From Lichenicoccus sp964246745 (GTDB lineage: Bacteria > Pseudomonadota > Alphaproteobacteria > Acetobacterales > Acetobacteraceae): a DNA stretch of 26,526 nucleotides. The notes beneath the pieces are model-generated. The model ran no database searches. It worked only from the letters and a program-made list of their open reading frames with translations, and was not told the origin of the DNA. The translations under genes and the position numbers were made by a program. Positions 8,525 through 16,015 of the stretch are shown in pieces (positions within the stretch are counted from its first letter, which is position 1; each line of letters starts with the position of its first letter). The stretch lies in assembly GCA_964246745.1 (NCBI GenBank), contig CAXTRK010000041.1:1-26526 (forward strand), in the 5' to 3' direction.

Positions 8525-9364
8525 GTGAGCGGCACGCCGCTGGAGCGAACCGCGCGCGAACGCGGTTTCGCGCTGCTGATCGTGCTCTGGACGCTGTCGC
8601 TGCTGTCACTGCTGATCAGCCAGGTGTCCGGCTCGGGCCGGCAGGCACTGCTTCTCGCCTTCAACATGCGAAGCGAGGCGGCGCTGCAGGCACTGGCCGA
8701 CGGGGCCGTGCGCGAAGCCGGCTTCCATGTCGCAGCCGCCGGACTCGCGCATTGGCCCGCCAACGGAGCGGCGCACCTTCTGCATCAGGATGGCGCCGCG
8801 ATTACCGTGCGCGTCACCAATGAGGCGGGGCTGGTCAATCCATCGATTGCATCGTCGGATCTGCTGAAGGCCATGGTGCAAGGTTGCGGCTTTGATGAGC
8901 GCCAGGCGACCGCCATCGCGACAGCCATCGTCTCCTGGCGGTTCCCGACAGCGCAGACCGACTACGGCGCCCCCGCCTACCGCGCCGCGGGATTGAGCTA
9001 CGCACCGCCTGGTCAGCCGTTTGAAAGCATCGGCGAGTTGGGGCTGGTGCTTGGCGTGACGCCGGCGCTGCTGGACTGCCTGGCGCCGCATCTGTCGCTC
9101 TACCGCCAGGCCGATCCGGATCCGAATGCCGCCGATCCCTTCGTGCTGCGGGCGCTCGCGGAGGTCATCGGCACGCCGCCGCCGCTGACCACGGCACCTG
9201 TCGATGAGAGCCTGGTGCGGGTCGGGATTTCTGTCGGCGGCCCGCATGGCGCACGCGCGTCCCGAGAGTCGGTCCTGCTGATGGAGCCGCAGACGCAATC
9301 TGGCAACGCCGCCAGCGGCGGCGATGGGCTGGCGCCATTCCGGATTCTGAGCTGGACCCGTTAG
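8525..9364 (+). CDS. gspK: Type II secretion minor pseudopilin GspK
   Basis: This 279-residue protein starts with GTG, 3 nt after gspD. It has a type IV pilin-like N-terminus: basic residues then RERG|FALLIVLWTLSLLSLL, with prepilin peptidase cleavage expected after G14. As in other GspK proteins the residue five after the cleavage site is not glutamate, fitting its place at the tip of the pseudopilus with GspI and GspJ. The globular part includes VRVTNEAGLVNPSIAS and the GspK-type alpha-helical insert (LLKAMVQGCGFDERQATAIATAIVSWR, then FESIGELGLVLGVTP). Here gspK is last in the cluster, after gspD, whereas it usually precedes gspL. Partners G, H, I and J are not in the window. Confidence 0.85.
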   Translation: MSGTPLERTARERGFALLIVLWTLSLLSLLISQVSGSGRQALLLAFNMRSEAALQALADGAVREAGFHVAAAGLAHWPANGAAHLLHQDGAAITVRVTNEAGLVNPSIASSDLLKAMVQGCGFDERQATAIATAIVSWRFPTAQTDYGAPAYRAAGLSYAPPGQPFESIGELGLVLGVTPALLDCLAPHLSLYRQADPDPNAADPFVLRALAEVIGTPPPLTTAPVDESLVRVGISVGGPHGARASRESVLLMEPQTQSGNAASGGDGLAPFRILSWTR

Positions 9365-9411
9365 AGCAAGGTCCTGGCCGCTGAGTTGCGCCGAGCACAA
9401 GCTTGCTCTAA
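9361..9411. repeat. 10-bp perfect inverted repeat after gspK, possible terminator
   Basis: TTAGAGCAAG at 9361-9370 is the exact reverse complement of CTTGCTCTAA at 9402-9411, with a 31-nt loop. The left arm includes the gspK stop codon. There is no T-run after the right arm, so a Rho-independent terminator is doubtful; a processed 3' end or protein site is equally possible. The remaining 48 nt to gmd hold only its leader with GGAGAGCCAGGA as likely ribosome site. Confidence 0.45.
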
Positions 9412-9459
9412 CTCGCTGCGGACCCGACGCGCCGCAGCCAGACGGAGAGCCAGGAACCG

Positions 9460-10440
9460 ATGCCCACAGCTCTGATTACCGGCATTACCGGCCAGGACGG
9501 CGCCTATCTCGCGGCCTTGCTGCTTGAGAAAGGCTATCGTGTGGTGGGCCTGGCGCGCCGCTCAGCGTCCGCGGATCGGGTCAATGAGCGCCTGCGTTGG
9601 CTCGGTGTGCTCGAGCAGGTGGAGCTGGCGGACGGCGACCTGCTTGATCTCTCAAGCCTGATCCGCATCGTCCAGGAGATCGAACCGGACGAGGTCTATA
9701 ACCTGGCGGCGCAATCCTTTGTCGCGGCAAGCTGGCAGCAGCCGCTGCTGACCGGCTCGGTGACCGGCCTTGGCGCGGTCAACCTGTTCGAGGCGGTCCG
9801 CCTCACGCGTCCGCAAGCGCGCGTGTATCAGGCATCCTCATCGGAAATGTTTGGCCTGATCCAGCAGCCGGTGCAGAGTGAGACCACGCCGTTCTATCCG
9901 CGCTCGCCCTATGCCGCGGCCAAGCTCTACGCGCACTGGATGACGGTGAACTACCGCGAGAGCTTCGGCATGCATGCCTCATCAGGGATCCTGTTCAATC
10001 ATGAGAGCCCGCTGCGCGGAATCGAGTTCGTCACCCGCAAGGTCACGGACGGGGTCGCCCGGATCAAGCTCGGTCTCGCCAAGACGCTGCCGTTGGGCAA
10101 TCTCGACGCTACCCGTGATTGGGGTCATGCGCGCGACTATGTCCGAGCGATGTGGCTGATGCTGCAGCAGGAGCAGCCCGACGACTACGTGATCGCGACT
10201 GGCAGAACCACCTCGATCCGCGCGCTGTGCCAAATTGCCTTTTCCCATGTCGATCTCGACTTCGAGGCGCACGTCACCAGCAATGCGTCGCTGATGCGGC
10301 CGGCCGAGGTCGACGTGCTGCTCGGCGACGCCGGCAAGGCCCGTCGTGTGCTGGGTTGGCATCCGCCCACAACGCTCGAGGATATGATTGGCGAGATGGT
10401 CGATGCCGATCTCGCCCGCCACCGGACACGCCAGAACTGA
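9460..10440 (+). CDS. gmd: GDP-mannose 4,6-dehydratase
   Basis: The 326-residue protein converts GDP-D-mannose to GDP-4-keto-6-deoxy-D-mannose, the entry to GDP-D-rhamnose, GDP-L-fucose and related sugars for surface polysaccharide. It is an extended SDR with the NAD(P)-binding motif TGITGQDG (7-14), catalytic SSSEMFG near 125-130, Y151 and K155 in PYAAAK, and the family-specific ILFNHESPLRG and LGNLDATRDWGHARDYV blocks. Length is slightly short of the usual 340-370 but all core blocks are present. An AGGA sequence 5-8 nt upstream supports the ATG. The next gene begins 4 nt after the stop and encodes the expected following reductase. Confidence 0.93.
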   Translation: MPTALITGITGQDGAYLAALLLEKGYRVVGLARRSASADRVNERLRWLGVLEQVELADGDLLDLSSLIRIVQEIEPDEVYNLAAQSFVAASWQQPLLTGSVTGLGAVNLFEAVRLTRPQARVYQASSSEMFGLIQQPVQSETTPFYPRSPYAAAKLYAHWMTVNYRESFGMHASSGILFNHESPLRGIEFVTRKVTDGVARIKLGLAKTLPLGNLDATRDWGHARDYVRAMWLMLQQEQPDDYVIATGRTTSIRALCQIAFSHVDLDFEAHVTSNASLMRPAEVDVLLGDAGKARRVLGWHPPTTLEDMIGEMVDADLARHRTRQN

Positions 10441-10444
10441 CCTG

Positions 10445-11389
10445 ATGAGCCCTCCACGCCGCATCCTGGCAACCGGAATCGGCGGTTTCGCCGGTCGCCA
10501 TATGGCGCCGGCTTTGGCCGAGATCCTGCCGGATGCGACGCTGCTGCCGCTGGGCTGCGACATCACCGATACCGACGCTGTCGCCGCCCGTGTACGCGCG
10601 ATCAAGCCGGATGTATGCCTGCATCTCGCCGCCGTCGCCGCGGTCGATGTCGCCGGCGCCGATCCCGCACGCGCTTGGCAGGTCAACCTGCATGGCACTC
10701 TGGGCCTGGCCTCGGCGCTAAGCCGGCACGCCCCAGACGCGGCACTGGTGCACGTCTCCTCCGCCGACGCTTACGGCAGCAGCTTCGCCGCCGGCACGCC
10801 GCTCGACGAGACCGCGCCGCTGGCTCCGATCAATCTCTATGGCGCGACCAAAGCGGCGGCGGACCTCGCCTTGGGCGCGATGCGCGGTCCGGGCGCCGCG
10901 GACGGCTTGCAGATCATCCGTTTGCGCCCTTTCAACCATGCCGGCCCCGGACAGAGCGAGGACTTCGCGCTGCCCGCCTTCGCGCGTCAGATCGCCCTGA
11001 TCGCAGCCGGCCGGCAGCCGCCTGTGCTACGGGCCGGCAATCTCGATCCAGAGCGCGACTTCCTCGACGTGCGCGATGTCGCCCGCGCCTACGCTCTCGC
11101 CATCGCGCGGGCGCACGCGCTGCCTCACCGCACGATTCTTAATCTCGCTTCAGGCACGCCGCGCCGGATCGACGCCCTGCTTGCCGAGCTGGTCAGCATG
11201 GCCGGCGTGCCGATCGCCGTCGAGCCGGATCCGGCGAGGATGCGTGCTTCGGACATCCCGCGCGCCGTCGGCAACGCGGCACGCGCACGCGAACTGCTGG
11301 ACTGGACACCGCGCATTGCCTGGCAGCAGACCGTTGCCAGCGTGTTCGAGGATTGGAAGCGCCGCGTGCAACCGGAGAGTCCGCCATGA
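10445..11389 (+). CDS. rmd: GDP-6-deoxy-D-mannose reductase (RMD-like)
   Basis: This 314-residue extended SDR probably reduces GDP-4-keto-6-deoxy-D-mannose to GDP-D-rhamnose. It has the nucleotide-binding loop TGIGGFAGRH (10-19), the NAD(P) region HLAAVAAVDVAGADPARAWQVN, SSADAYG, the catalytic pair Y132 and K136 in NLYGATKAA, and RPFNHAGPGQ followed by ERDFLDVRDVARAY, all typical of RMD. Neighbour gmd makes its substrate. Fucose synthase (WcaG/Fcl) is a less likely alternative, because the RPFNHxGPGQ block is characteristic of RMD. The ATG at 10445 is preferred to upstream codons inside gmd. Confidence 0.83.
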   Translation: MSPPRRILATGIGGFAGRHMAPALAEILPDATLLPLGCDITDTDAVAARVRAIKPDVCLHLAAVAAVDVAGADPARAWQVNLHGTLGLASALSRHAPDAALVHVSSADAYGSSFAAGTPLDETAPLAPINLYGATKAAADLALGAMRGPGAADGLQIIRLRPFNHAGPGQSEDFALPAFARQIALIAAGRQPPVLRAGNLDPERDFLDVRDVARAYALAIARAHALPHRTILNLASGTPRRIDALLAELVSMAGVPIAVEPDPARMRASDIPRAVGNAARARELLDWTPRIAWQQTVASVFEDWKRRVQPESPP

Positions 11390-12171
11390 GCCAGGAACGT
11401 AGGTCCATTTTCATCACCGGAGCGGCATCGGGCATGGGCGCCGCGACCGCTCGGCGGTTCGCGGCCGAGGGATGGTTCGTCGGCTGCTTTGATGTCGATG
11501 AAGCGGGGCTCGCCGCGCTCGGCGACGAGCTTGGCAGCAAGGCAGGGCTATTTGCCCGCCTCGACGTCACCGATCGGTCCGACTACGACGCCGCGGTCGC
11601 GGCATTCGGCGTGGCGACCGGCGGACGGATGGACGTCCTGCACAACAATGCCGGCATCATCGCCACAGCCCCGTTCGACGAGATGACATGGGAGACGATC
11701 GAGCGGATCGTCTCGATCAACCTATTCGGCACCATGATTGGCATTCGCGCAGGTCTGCCGCTGCTCAGGCGGACGAGCGGGTCGCTATGCTTCTCGACCT
11801 GCTCGGCGTCCGCCATCTTCGGCTCGGCGGGCATCGCCGCCTATTCGGCGAGCAAGCATGCTGTCCGCGGCCTCACCGAAGCCCTGTCGATCGAACTCCG
11901 TCGCTACGGCGTCCGGGTGGGCTGCGTGCTTCCTGGAATCATTCAGACCGCCATGCTGTCGCCCGAGCGCGCGGCGCAGATGCCAACCGAAGGCATGTGG
12001 CGGGTGCTGCCCGCTGCCGCCGTGGCAGACGCGGTCTGGAGCGCCTATCACAACCCGACCGAAATGCTGCACGTCTACGTGCCGCCCGAGTTGGTCGAAT
12101 ACGAGCACTTCGCCGCATCGCAGCCCGAGGCGGCGCGCGACGAGGCGAGAACCCGGTTCGAGAGTTCCTGA
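11386..12171 (+). CDS. Short-chain dehydrogenase/reductase (classical SDR)
   Basis: The 261-residue protein is a classical SDR oxidoreductase. It shows TGAASGMG (11-18) for cofactor binding, D-rich LDVTDR, NNAG, a serine-containing strand (FSTCSASAIFG) and Y153/K157 in AAYSASKHAV. Its ATG overlaps the rmd stop (ATGA), so it is translationally coupled to the deoxysugar genes, but the substrate is not evident; it could act on a sugar or on an unrelated alcohol/ketone. The stop codon lies 4 nt before the target duplication of the inserted element, so the gene escaped disruption. Confidence 0.85.
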   Translation: MSQERRSIFITGAASGMGAATARRFAAEGWFVGCFDVDEAGLAALGDELGSKAGLFARLDVTDRSDYDAAVAAFGVATGGRMDVLHNNAGIIATAPFDEMTWETIERIVSINLFGTMIGIRAGLPLLRRTSGSLCFSTCSASAIFGSAGIAAYSASKHAVRGLTEALSIELRRYGVRVGCVLPGIIQTAMLSPERAAQMPTEGMWRVLPAAAVADAVWSAYHNPTEMLHVYVPPELVEYEHFAASQPEAARDEARTRFESS

Positions 12172-12175
12172 GCGC

Positions 12176-12180
12176 ACGTT
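12176..12180. repeat. Left copy of 5-bp target site duplication (ACGTT)
   Basis: ACGTT abuts the outer end of the left inverted repeat and is repeated exactly at 19275-19279 beyond the right repeat. Confidence 0.85.
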
Positions 12181-12218
12181 GAGGTCGCTGCACGGCTTGC
12201 TTGAAACTGCACGCTAAG
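12181..12218 (+). repeat. Left 38-bp terminal inverted repeat (IRL)
   Basis: The outer end reads GAGGTC and the inner end AAACTGCACGCTAAG. The second base is A where Tn3 ends usually have G. Ten positions differ from the right repeat, mostly in the central part. Confidence 0.87.
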
Positions 12219-12238
12219 CGGCGCAGGGCAGGAACGCC

Positions 12239-12284
12239 TTGATAATACCGGCAGTTGGCCGTACGACTGTGGCGGAGGTTCACC
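12239..12284 (+). promoter_or_regulatory. Putative promoter and operator of the TA/restriction operon
   Basis: TTGATA (12239-12244) and TACGAC (12262-12267) are spaced by 17 nt and could be -35 and -10 elements. An imperfect 18-nt palindrome (12252-12269, CAGTTG...CGACTG) overlaps the -10 region and could be the site where the ribbon-helix-helix antitoxin represses its own operon. GGAGG at 12273-12277 is a strong ribosome site for the ATG at 12285. All of this is inferred from sequence only. Confidence 0.4.
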
Positions 12285-12584
12285 ATGACAGGCATTGTGA
12301 GAAAGCCGGTTGATCGCACGCGAGGCGAACGCCTCGAAGCCCGCATCACGGCTGACCAGAAGGCATTGATCCAGCGCGCTGCCGAGCTCGAAGGTCGCAG
12401 CGTCACCGATTACGTGGTGAGCAGCGTGCAGGACGCGGCCAAGCGCACCGTGGAGGCTCACGATGTGATGGTGTTGAGCGCTGCCCAGAGTCGGGCCTTC
12501 GTTGACGCCCTGCTTGATCCGCCGCCGGTCAACGATCGCCTGCGGGACAGCGTTCAGCGCCACCGGGCCGCAATGGGCGGCTGA
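12285..12584 (+). CDS. DUF1778/TacA-like ribbon-helix-helix antitoxin
   Basis: This 99-residue protein looks like the antitoxin of a TacAT-type pair. Residues about 15-60 (ERLEARITADQKALIQRAAELEGRSVTDYVVSSVQDAA) form the DUF1778 ribbon-helix-helix DNA-binding domain. The C-terminal part (VMVLSAAQSRAFVDALLDPPPVNDRLR) matches the usual toxin-wrapping tail, with the LS..Q...F...LL.PP pattern. It should neutralise the acetyltransferase encoded 7 nt downstream and repress the shared promoter. The ATG is supported by GGAGG 7 nt upstream; an upstream GTG at 12255 has no such site. As first gene of the operon it probably also sets expression of the restriction genes behind it. Confidence 0.85.
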   Translation: MTGIVRKPVDRTRGERLEARITADQKALIQRAAELEGRSVTDYVVSSVQDAAKRTVEAHDVMVLSAAQSRAFVDALLDPPPVNDRLRDSVQRHRAAMGG

Positions 12585-12591
12585 AGCGGCA

Positions 12592-13101
12592 TTGGATCTC
12601 GGAGCCATCCGCATCCAGCCGCTTGGCACAGACCACAACCGCGGCACGTTCTCGTGCGGCGTACCAGCTCTCGACCGCTACCTGCGGGAACAGGCCGGCC
12701 AGGATGCAAGGCGCCGCGTGGCCGCGCCGTTCGTGGCCACCGCCGACGGCGCGAAGGTGCTCGGGTTCTACACGCTGTCCGCCACGTCCATCGAGCTGAC
12801 GGACGTTCCGGCGGCACTCGCGAAGAAGCTGCCCCGCTACCCTCGCCTGCCCGCCACCCTTCTCGGCCGTCTCGCAACGGACCTGTCGGCCCGCGGGATC
12901 GGGCTCGGCCGGATGTTGTTGGTGGACGCGATCACCCGCGCGGTTCGCAGCGAGATCGCATCCTTTGCCATGATGCTCGACGCCAAGGACGAGAGCGCCG
13001 CGTCGTTCTACGCGCGCGAGGGCTTCATCCGCCTGCCCGGCACGCCGATCCGCTTCGTCCGGCGCACAGACGATCTGGCCGCCCTGGTCGCCGCGCCATG
13101 A
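12592..13101 (+). CDS. TacT-like GNAT acetyltransferase toxin
   Basis: The 169-residue protein is a Gcn5-type N-acetyltransferase of the TacT/AtaT toxin class, which acetylates the aminoacyl group of charged tRNAs and halts translation. Visible signals are FSCGVPALDRYLREQAGQDARR near the start, VLGFYTLS, the family segment PRYPRLPATLLGRLATD, the acetyl-CoA loop RGIGLGRML (101-109), and Y140 in ASFYAREGF at the position of the catalytic tyrosine of TacT. I place the start at the TTG 12592, giving normal length; no good ribosome site is seen, so coupling to the antitoxin stop (12584) is likely. Extension to 12502 would add residues read from within the antitoxin gene. The stop overlaps the next ATG by 4 nt. 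Confidence 0.82.
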   Translation: MDLGAIRIQPLGTDHNRGTFSCGVPALDRYLREQAGQDARRRVAAPFVATADGAKVLGFYTLSATSIELTDVPAALAKKLPRYPRLPATLLGRLATDLSARGIGLGRMLLVDAITRAVRSEIASFAMMLDAKDESAASFYAREGFIRLPGTPIRFVRRTDDLAALVAAP

Positions 13102-13361
13102 CTCCCAAAGCGCGCGCCCGCACCCAAATTTATGCGATGCTCGGGGCGGCCGGGTGGATCGTGCAGAACCGCGACGAGCTGAACCTCGATGCCGGCGCCG
13201 GCGCTCCCGTGCGGGAGGTGCCAACCCCGAGTGCCCCACCGGCCAACATTCTGCTCTTCCGTGAGAAGAAGCCGTCCGGAACCGTCGCGGCCGCACGCTG
13301 TAACGACATGCTGCCGTTGGTCCGCGGGCTCTCACGGGATGATAGAACGGCTGCATGCTGA
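13098..13361 (+). pseudogene. HsdR N-terminal fragment with lost nuclease residues
   Basis: An 87-residue frame starts at an ATG overlapping the toxin stop (ATGA) and ends 7 nt inside the methyltransferase gene. Residues 3-68 follow the N-terminal nuclease domain of type I restriction subunit HsdR: KARARTQIYAMLGAAGWIVQ, NRDELNLDAGAGAPVREVP, then ILLF...KPSGTVAAAR. At the two catalytic positions of the PD-(D/E)xK site, the family pattern ADYLLF is here ANILLF and the EAK pattern is AAR, so the metal-binding Asp and the Glu-x-Lys pair are gone. The remaining ~1000 residues of HsdR, including its helicase, are missing. It could be a decayed relic, or a short retained protein, because its frame and both overlaps fit the operon. 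I cannot tell whether it is translated. Confidence 0.65.
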
Positions 13362-16015
13362 GTCCGACCGAGATTTATGACAACGTCGAGGCGCTGGCGG
13401 CGAGACGACCAGACCGAGGCGGGTTCGGGCTCGAACTGATGGATGCCGTGGGTGCGCCGCGCGCGACGATCACGAAGCTCCGGGCTGAGGCGGCCGGCAG
13501 CGGCTCGTTCGCATGGACGCGGATGCTCCGCTTCGCGCTCGTGGACAAGGGCGCGACGGTCCCTTCGATTGAGGCGATGCGGGCGGAGGAGGAGGCCAAG
13601 CCGAAGGCCAAGCGCACCCGCATCGTCATCGCCTATGACGGGGACGCGATCGCGATCCGAGACACGAAGGTTGGCGACGAGCAGCGGCTTAGTCTGGACG
13701 CCCTCGCCTACGAGGCGGACATCCTGTTTCCGCTAGGCGGCCACGAGCGCCACGTGCCGGACCCGGAGCGGCTGGCCGACATCCGCGCCACCAAGCATCT
13801 GTCGCGCCTGTTCGACGCGGTGCGCGACGCGAACCCGGGATGGAAGGGCGAAGCGGACCGCCATGCACTCAACGTGTTCATGGCGCGCGTCATGTTCTGC
13901 CTGTTTTCCGACGATGTTGGCATCTTCGAGAAAGACGCCTTCCAGACGGCCGTGGAGCGATCGACCCGGGCGGACGGCGGCGATCTTCAGGATTTCCTTG
14001 CGGGGGCGTTCGCACATATGGACCTTGAACCGCAGACGGCGAAGCCGCGGCCGGCCCGGGGATGGTCGCGGTTGCCCTACGTCAATGGCGACCTGTTTCG
14101 CGATACGTTGCCCGTGCCAGTACTCGACGGACGGTGCCGGCGGCACCTGCTTGATTGCGCCCGGCTTGATTGGCGGCTGATCAACCCGGATATCTTCGGT
14201 TCGATGCTGCAGGCCGTGGTGGACCCGGCCAAGCGTGGCGAGCTCGGGATGCACTATACGTCGGCCGCCAACATCATGAAGGTGCTGCGGCCAATCCTGC
14301 TGGACGACCTCACGGCCGAGTTGGAGCGGGCGAAGAGCAACAAGCCTAAGCTGCGGGCGTTCCTAAAACGTTTGGCGACTGTGCGAGTGTTCGACCCAGC
14401 TTGCGGTTCGGGCAACTTCCTGATCCTGGCCTACAAAGCGATGCGCGAGTTCGAGCGTCTTGCGTTCCGGCACCTCGGCGAGTTGCCGCACGAGGTGGTC
14501 CGGCTCGATGCGTTCTACGGGATCGAGATCGACGACTTCGCCTGCCAGGCGGCCCGGATTGGGTTGTGGATCGCGCAGTATCAGATGGACAAGCTGGCCG
14601 AGGCCGACCTGGGCAAGACCCGGCCGTTCCTGCCGCTGAACCAGGCGGGACAGATCACGTGTGGCAACGCTGCGCAGATCGACTGGTTGTCGGTGTGCCC
14701 GGCGGGGGAGGGAACCGAGACCATTGTGGTCGGGAATCCGCAGTTCCGCGGTTCATCCTATTGGTCGACCAGTCAGAAGGCGGACATGGCACGCGTCTTC
14801 AAAGGGCGCTTGAAGAACTGGGGCAATCTCGATTACGTGACGCTTTGGTTCGCTAAGGCGCGCGACTACACGCTAGCGACCAACGCGCCCTTTGCCTTTG
14901 TGGCGACCAACTCGATTGTGCAGGGTGTGCAGGTGCCCGAGCTTTGGCCCCGCTTGCTGGAAAACCTCGAGATTCGATTTGCCTACCGTTCGTTCAAGTG
15001 GTCGAACCTCGCCGCACGCAATGCGGGCGTGACCTGCGTAATTGTCGGCATGGGACGGCCGGGTGACGCGCCTAAGCGCCTGTTTGATGGGGATACCGTG
15101 AGCGATGTGGAGGTGATTGGCCCCTATCTCGCGCCAGGCACCACGGCGATTGTGGCCAAGACGAGCAGGCCGCTCGCACACGACCTCGAGCCGATGGTTT
15201 TTGGCAATAAGCCGACTGACGGCGGCAACCTGATCCTTAACCGCAACGAGCGCGACGCGCTGCTGCTGGCGCACCCGAAAGCGGAGCGCTTCGTGCGTCA
15301 GCTTTATGGTTCACAGGAGCTGATGAAGGGCATTGAGCGATATTGCCTGTGGGTAGGAGATGACGAGGTCGAAATGGCAAAGGCCATTCCTGAAATAGCA
15401 AGACGGTTCGAGGCCGTGGCACGCGATCGCGCAGATGAGGACGCGTCGGACATCTCGAAAGCGTTCTCAGATCGTCCGCATCGCTTCCTACAACGGCCGG
15501 GCGCGGCGACTTCACATACGATCATGGTGCCGCGTCCCGCGAGCAAGGACCGTGAGTATTTGCCTGTCGACGTGAAGGACGAGACTAATATTACCTCCAG
15601 TGAGGCCTTCGGTATCTTCGACGGCGCGATTTGGCACGCTGCCATCCTGTCATCACGCCTGCATCGGTTGTGGCTGGAGACGGTGGGCGGACGCCTTAAA
15701 GAAGATCCACGATACTCGAATACTCTCGTGTGGAACACCTTCCCACTTCCATCATTGTCGGATCGCCGCAAGGCGGACCTCGAGGAGCATTGGTGGGCGA
15801 TCGACGAGGCGCGCAAGGAGGCAGGGTTCGGCCGCTCGCTCGGCGAGCTGTACGTGCCCGCCGAGATGCCCCAAGCCCTGCGCCGCGCCCACGAGGAGCT
15901 AGATGAGACGATGGAGACGATATTCGGATCGCGCCGATACCGGTCGGACGCCGATCGCATCGAGCACCTTCTGCAACTCTATGAGCAGGCTGCCACGAAT
16001 GAGAGGGCGCGATGA
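13355..16015 (+). CDS. MmeI-like class I SAM-dependent DNA (adenine-N6) methyltransferase
   Basis: This 886-residue protein resembles MmeI/YeeA-type DNA methylases. A linker helical block at about 165-190 (HALNVFMARVMFCLFSDDVGIFEKDAF) precedes LGMHYTSAANIMKVLRP (about 300-317), SAM motif I DPACGSGNFL (from D347), FYGIEIDDFACQAARIGLWIAQYQMD, and motif IV as GNPQF (N461-F464), followed by LDYVTLWFAKARDYT and FVATNSIVQGVQVPELW. Residues about 620-830 should be the target-recognition part and the last 50 a helical tail. True MmeI carries an N-terminal PD-(D/E)xK nuclease; here the first ~115 residues show none, so cleavage must come from another protein. The stop overlaps the helicase ATG (ATGA). 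Likely role: host-DNA modification within the three-gene system. Confidence 0.85.
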   Translation: MLSPTEIYDNVEALAARRPDRGGFGLELMDAVGAPRATITKLRAEAAGSGSFAWTRMLRFALVDKGATVPSIEAMRAEEEAKPKAKRTRIVIAYDGDAIAIRDTKVGDEQRLSLDALAYEADILFPLGGHERHVPDPERLADIRATKHLSRLFDAVRDANPGWKGEADRHALNVFMARVMFCLFSDDVGIFEKDAFQTAVERSTRADGGDLQDFLAGAFAHMDLEPQTAKPRPARGWSRLPYVNGDLFRDTLPVPVLDGRCRRHLLDCARLDWRLINPDIFGSMLQAVVDPAKRGELGMHYTSAANIMKVLRPILLDDLTAELERAKSNKPKLRAFLKRLATVRVFDPACGSGNFLILAYKAMREFERLAFRHLGELPHEVVRLDAFYGIEIDDFACQAARIGLWIAQYQMDKLAEADLGKTRPFLPLNQAGQITCGNAAQIDWLSVCPAGEGTETIVVGNPQFRGSSYWSTSQKADMARVFKGRLKNWGNLDYVTLWFAKARDYTLATNAPFAFVATNSIVQGVQVPELWPRLLENLEIRFAYRSFKWSNLAARNAGVTCVIVGMGRPGDAPKRLFDGDTVSDVEVIGPYLAPGTTAIVAKTSRPLAHDLEPMVFGNKPTDGGNLILNRNERDALLLAHPKAERFVRQLYGSQELMKGIERYCLWVGDDEVEMAKAIPEIARRFEAVARDRADEDASDISKAFSDRPHRFLQRPGAATSHTIMVPRPASKDREYLPVDVKDETNITSSEAFGIFDGAIWHAAILSSRLHRLWLETVGGRLKEDPRYSNTLVWNTFPLPSLSDRRKADLEEHWWAIDEARKEAGFGRSLGELYVPAEMPQALRRAHEELDETMETIFGSRRYRSDADRIEHLLQLYEQAATNERAR

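Noticed and set aside
12201..12206. TTGAAA inside the left inverted repeat as a -35 box
   Set aside because: The nearest -10-like GATAAT (12241-12246) is 34 nt away, twice the workable spacing.
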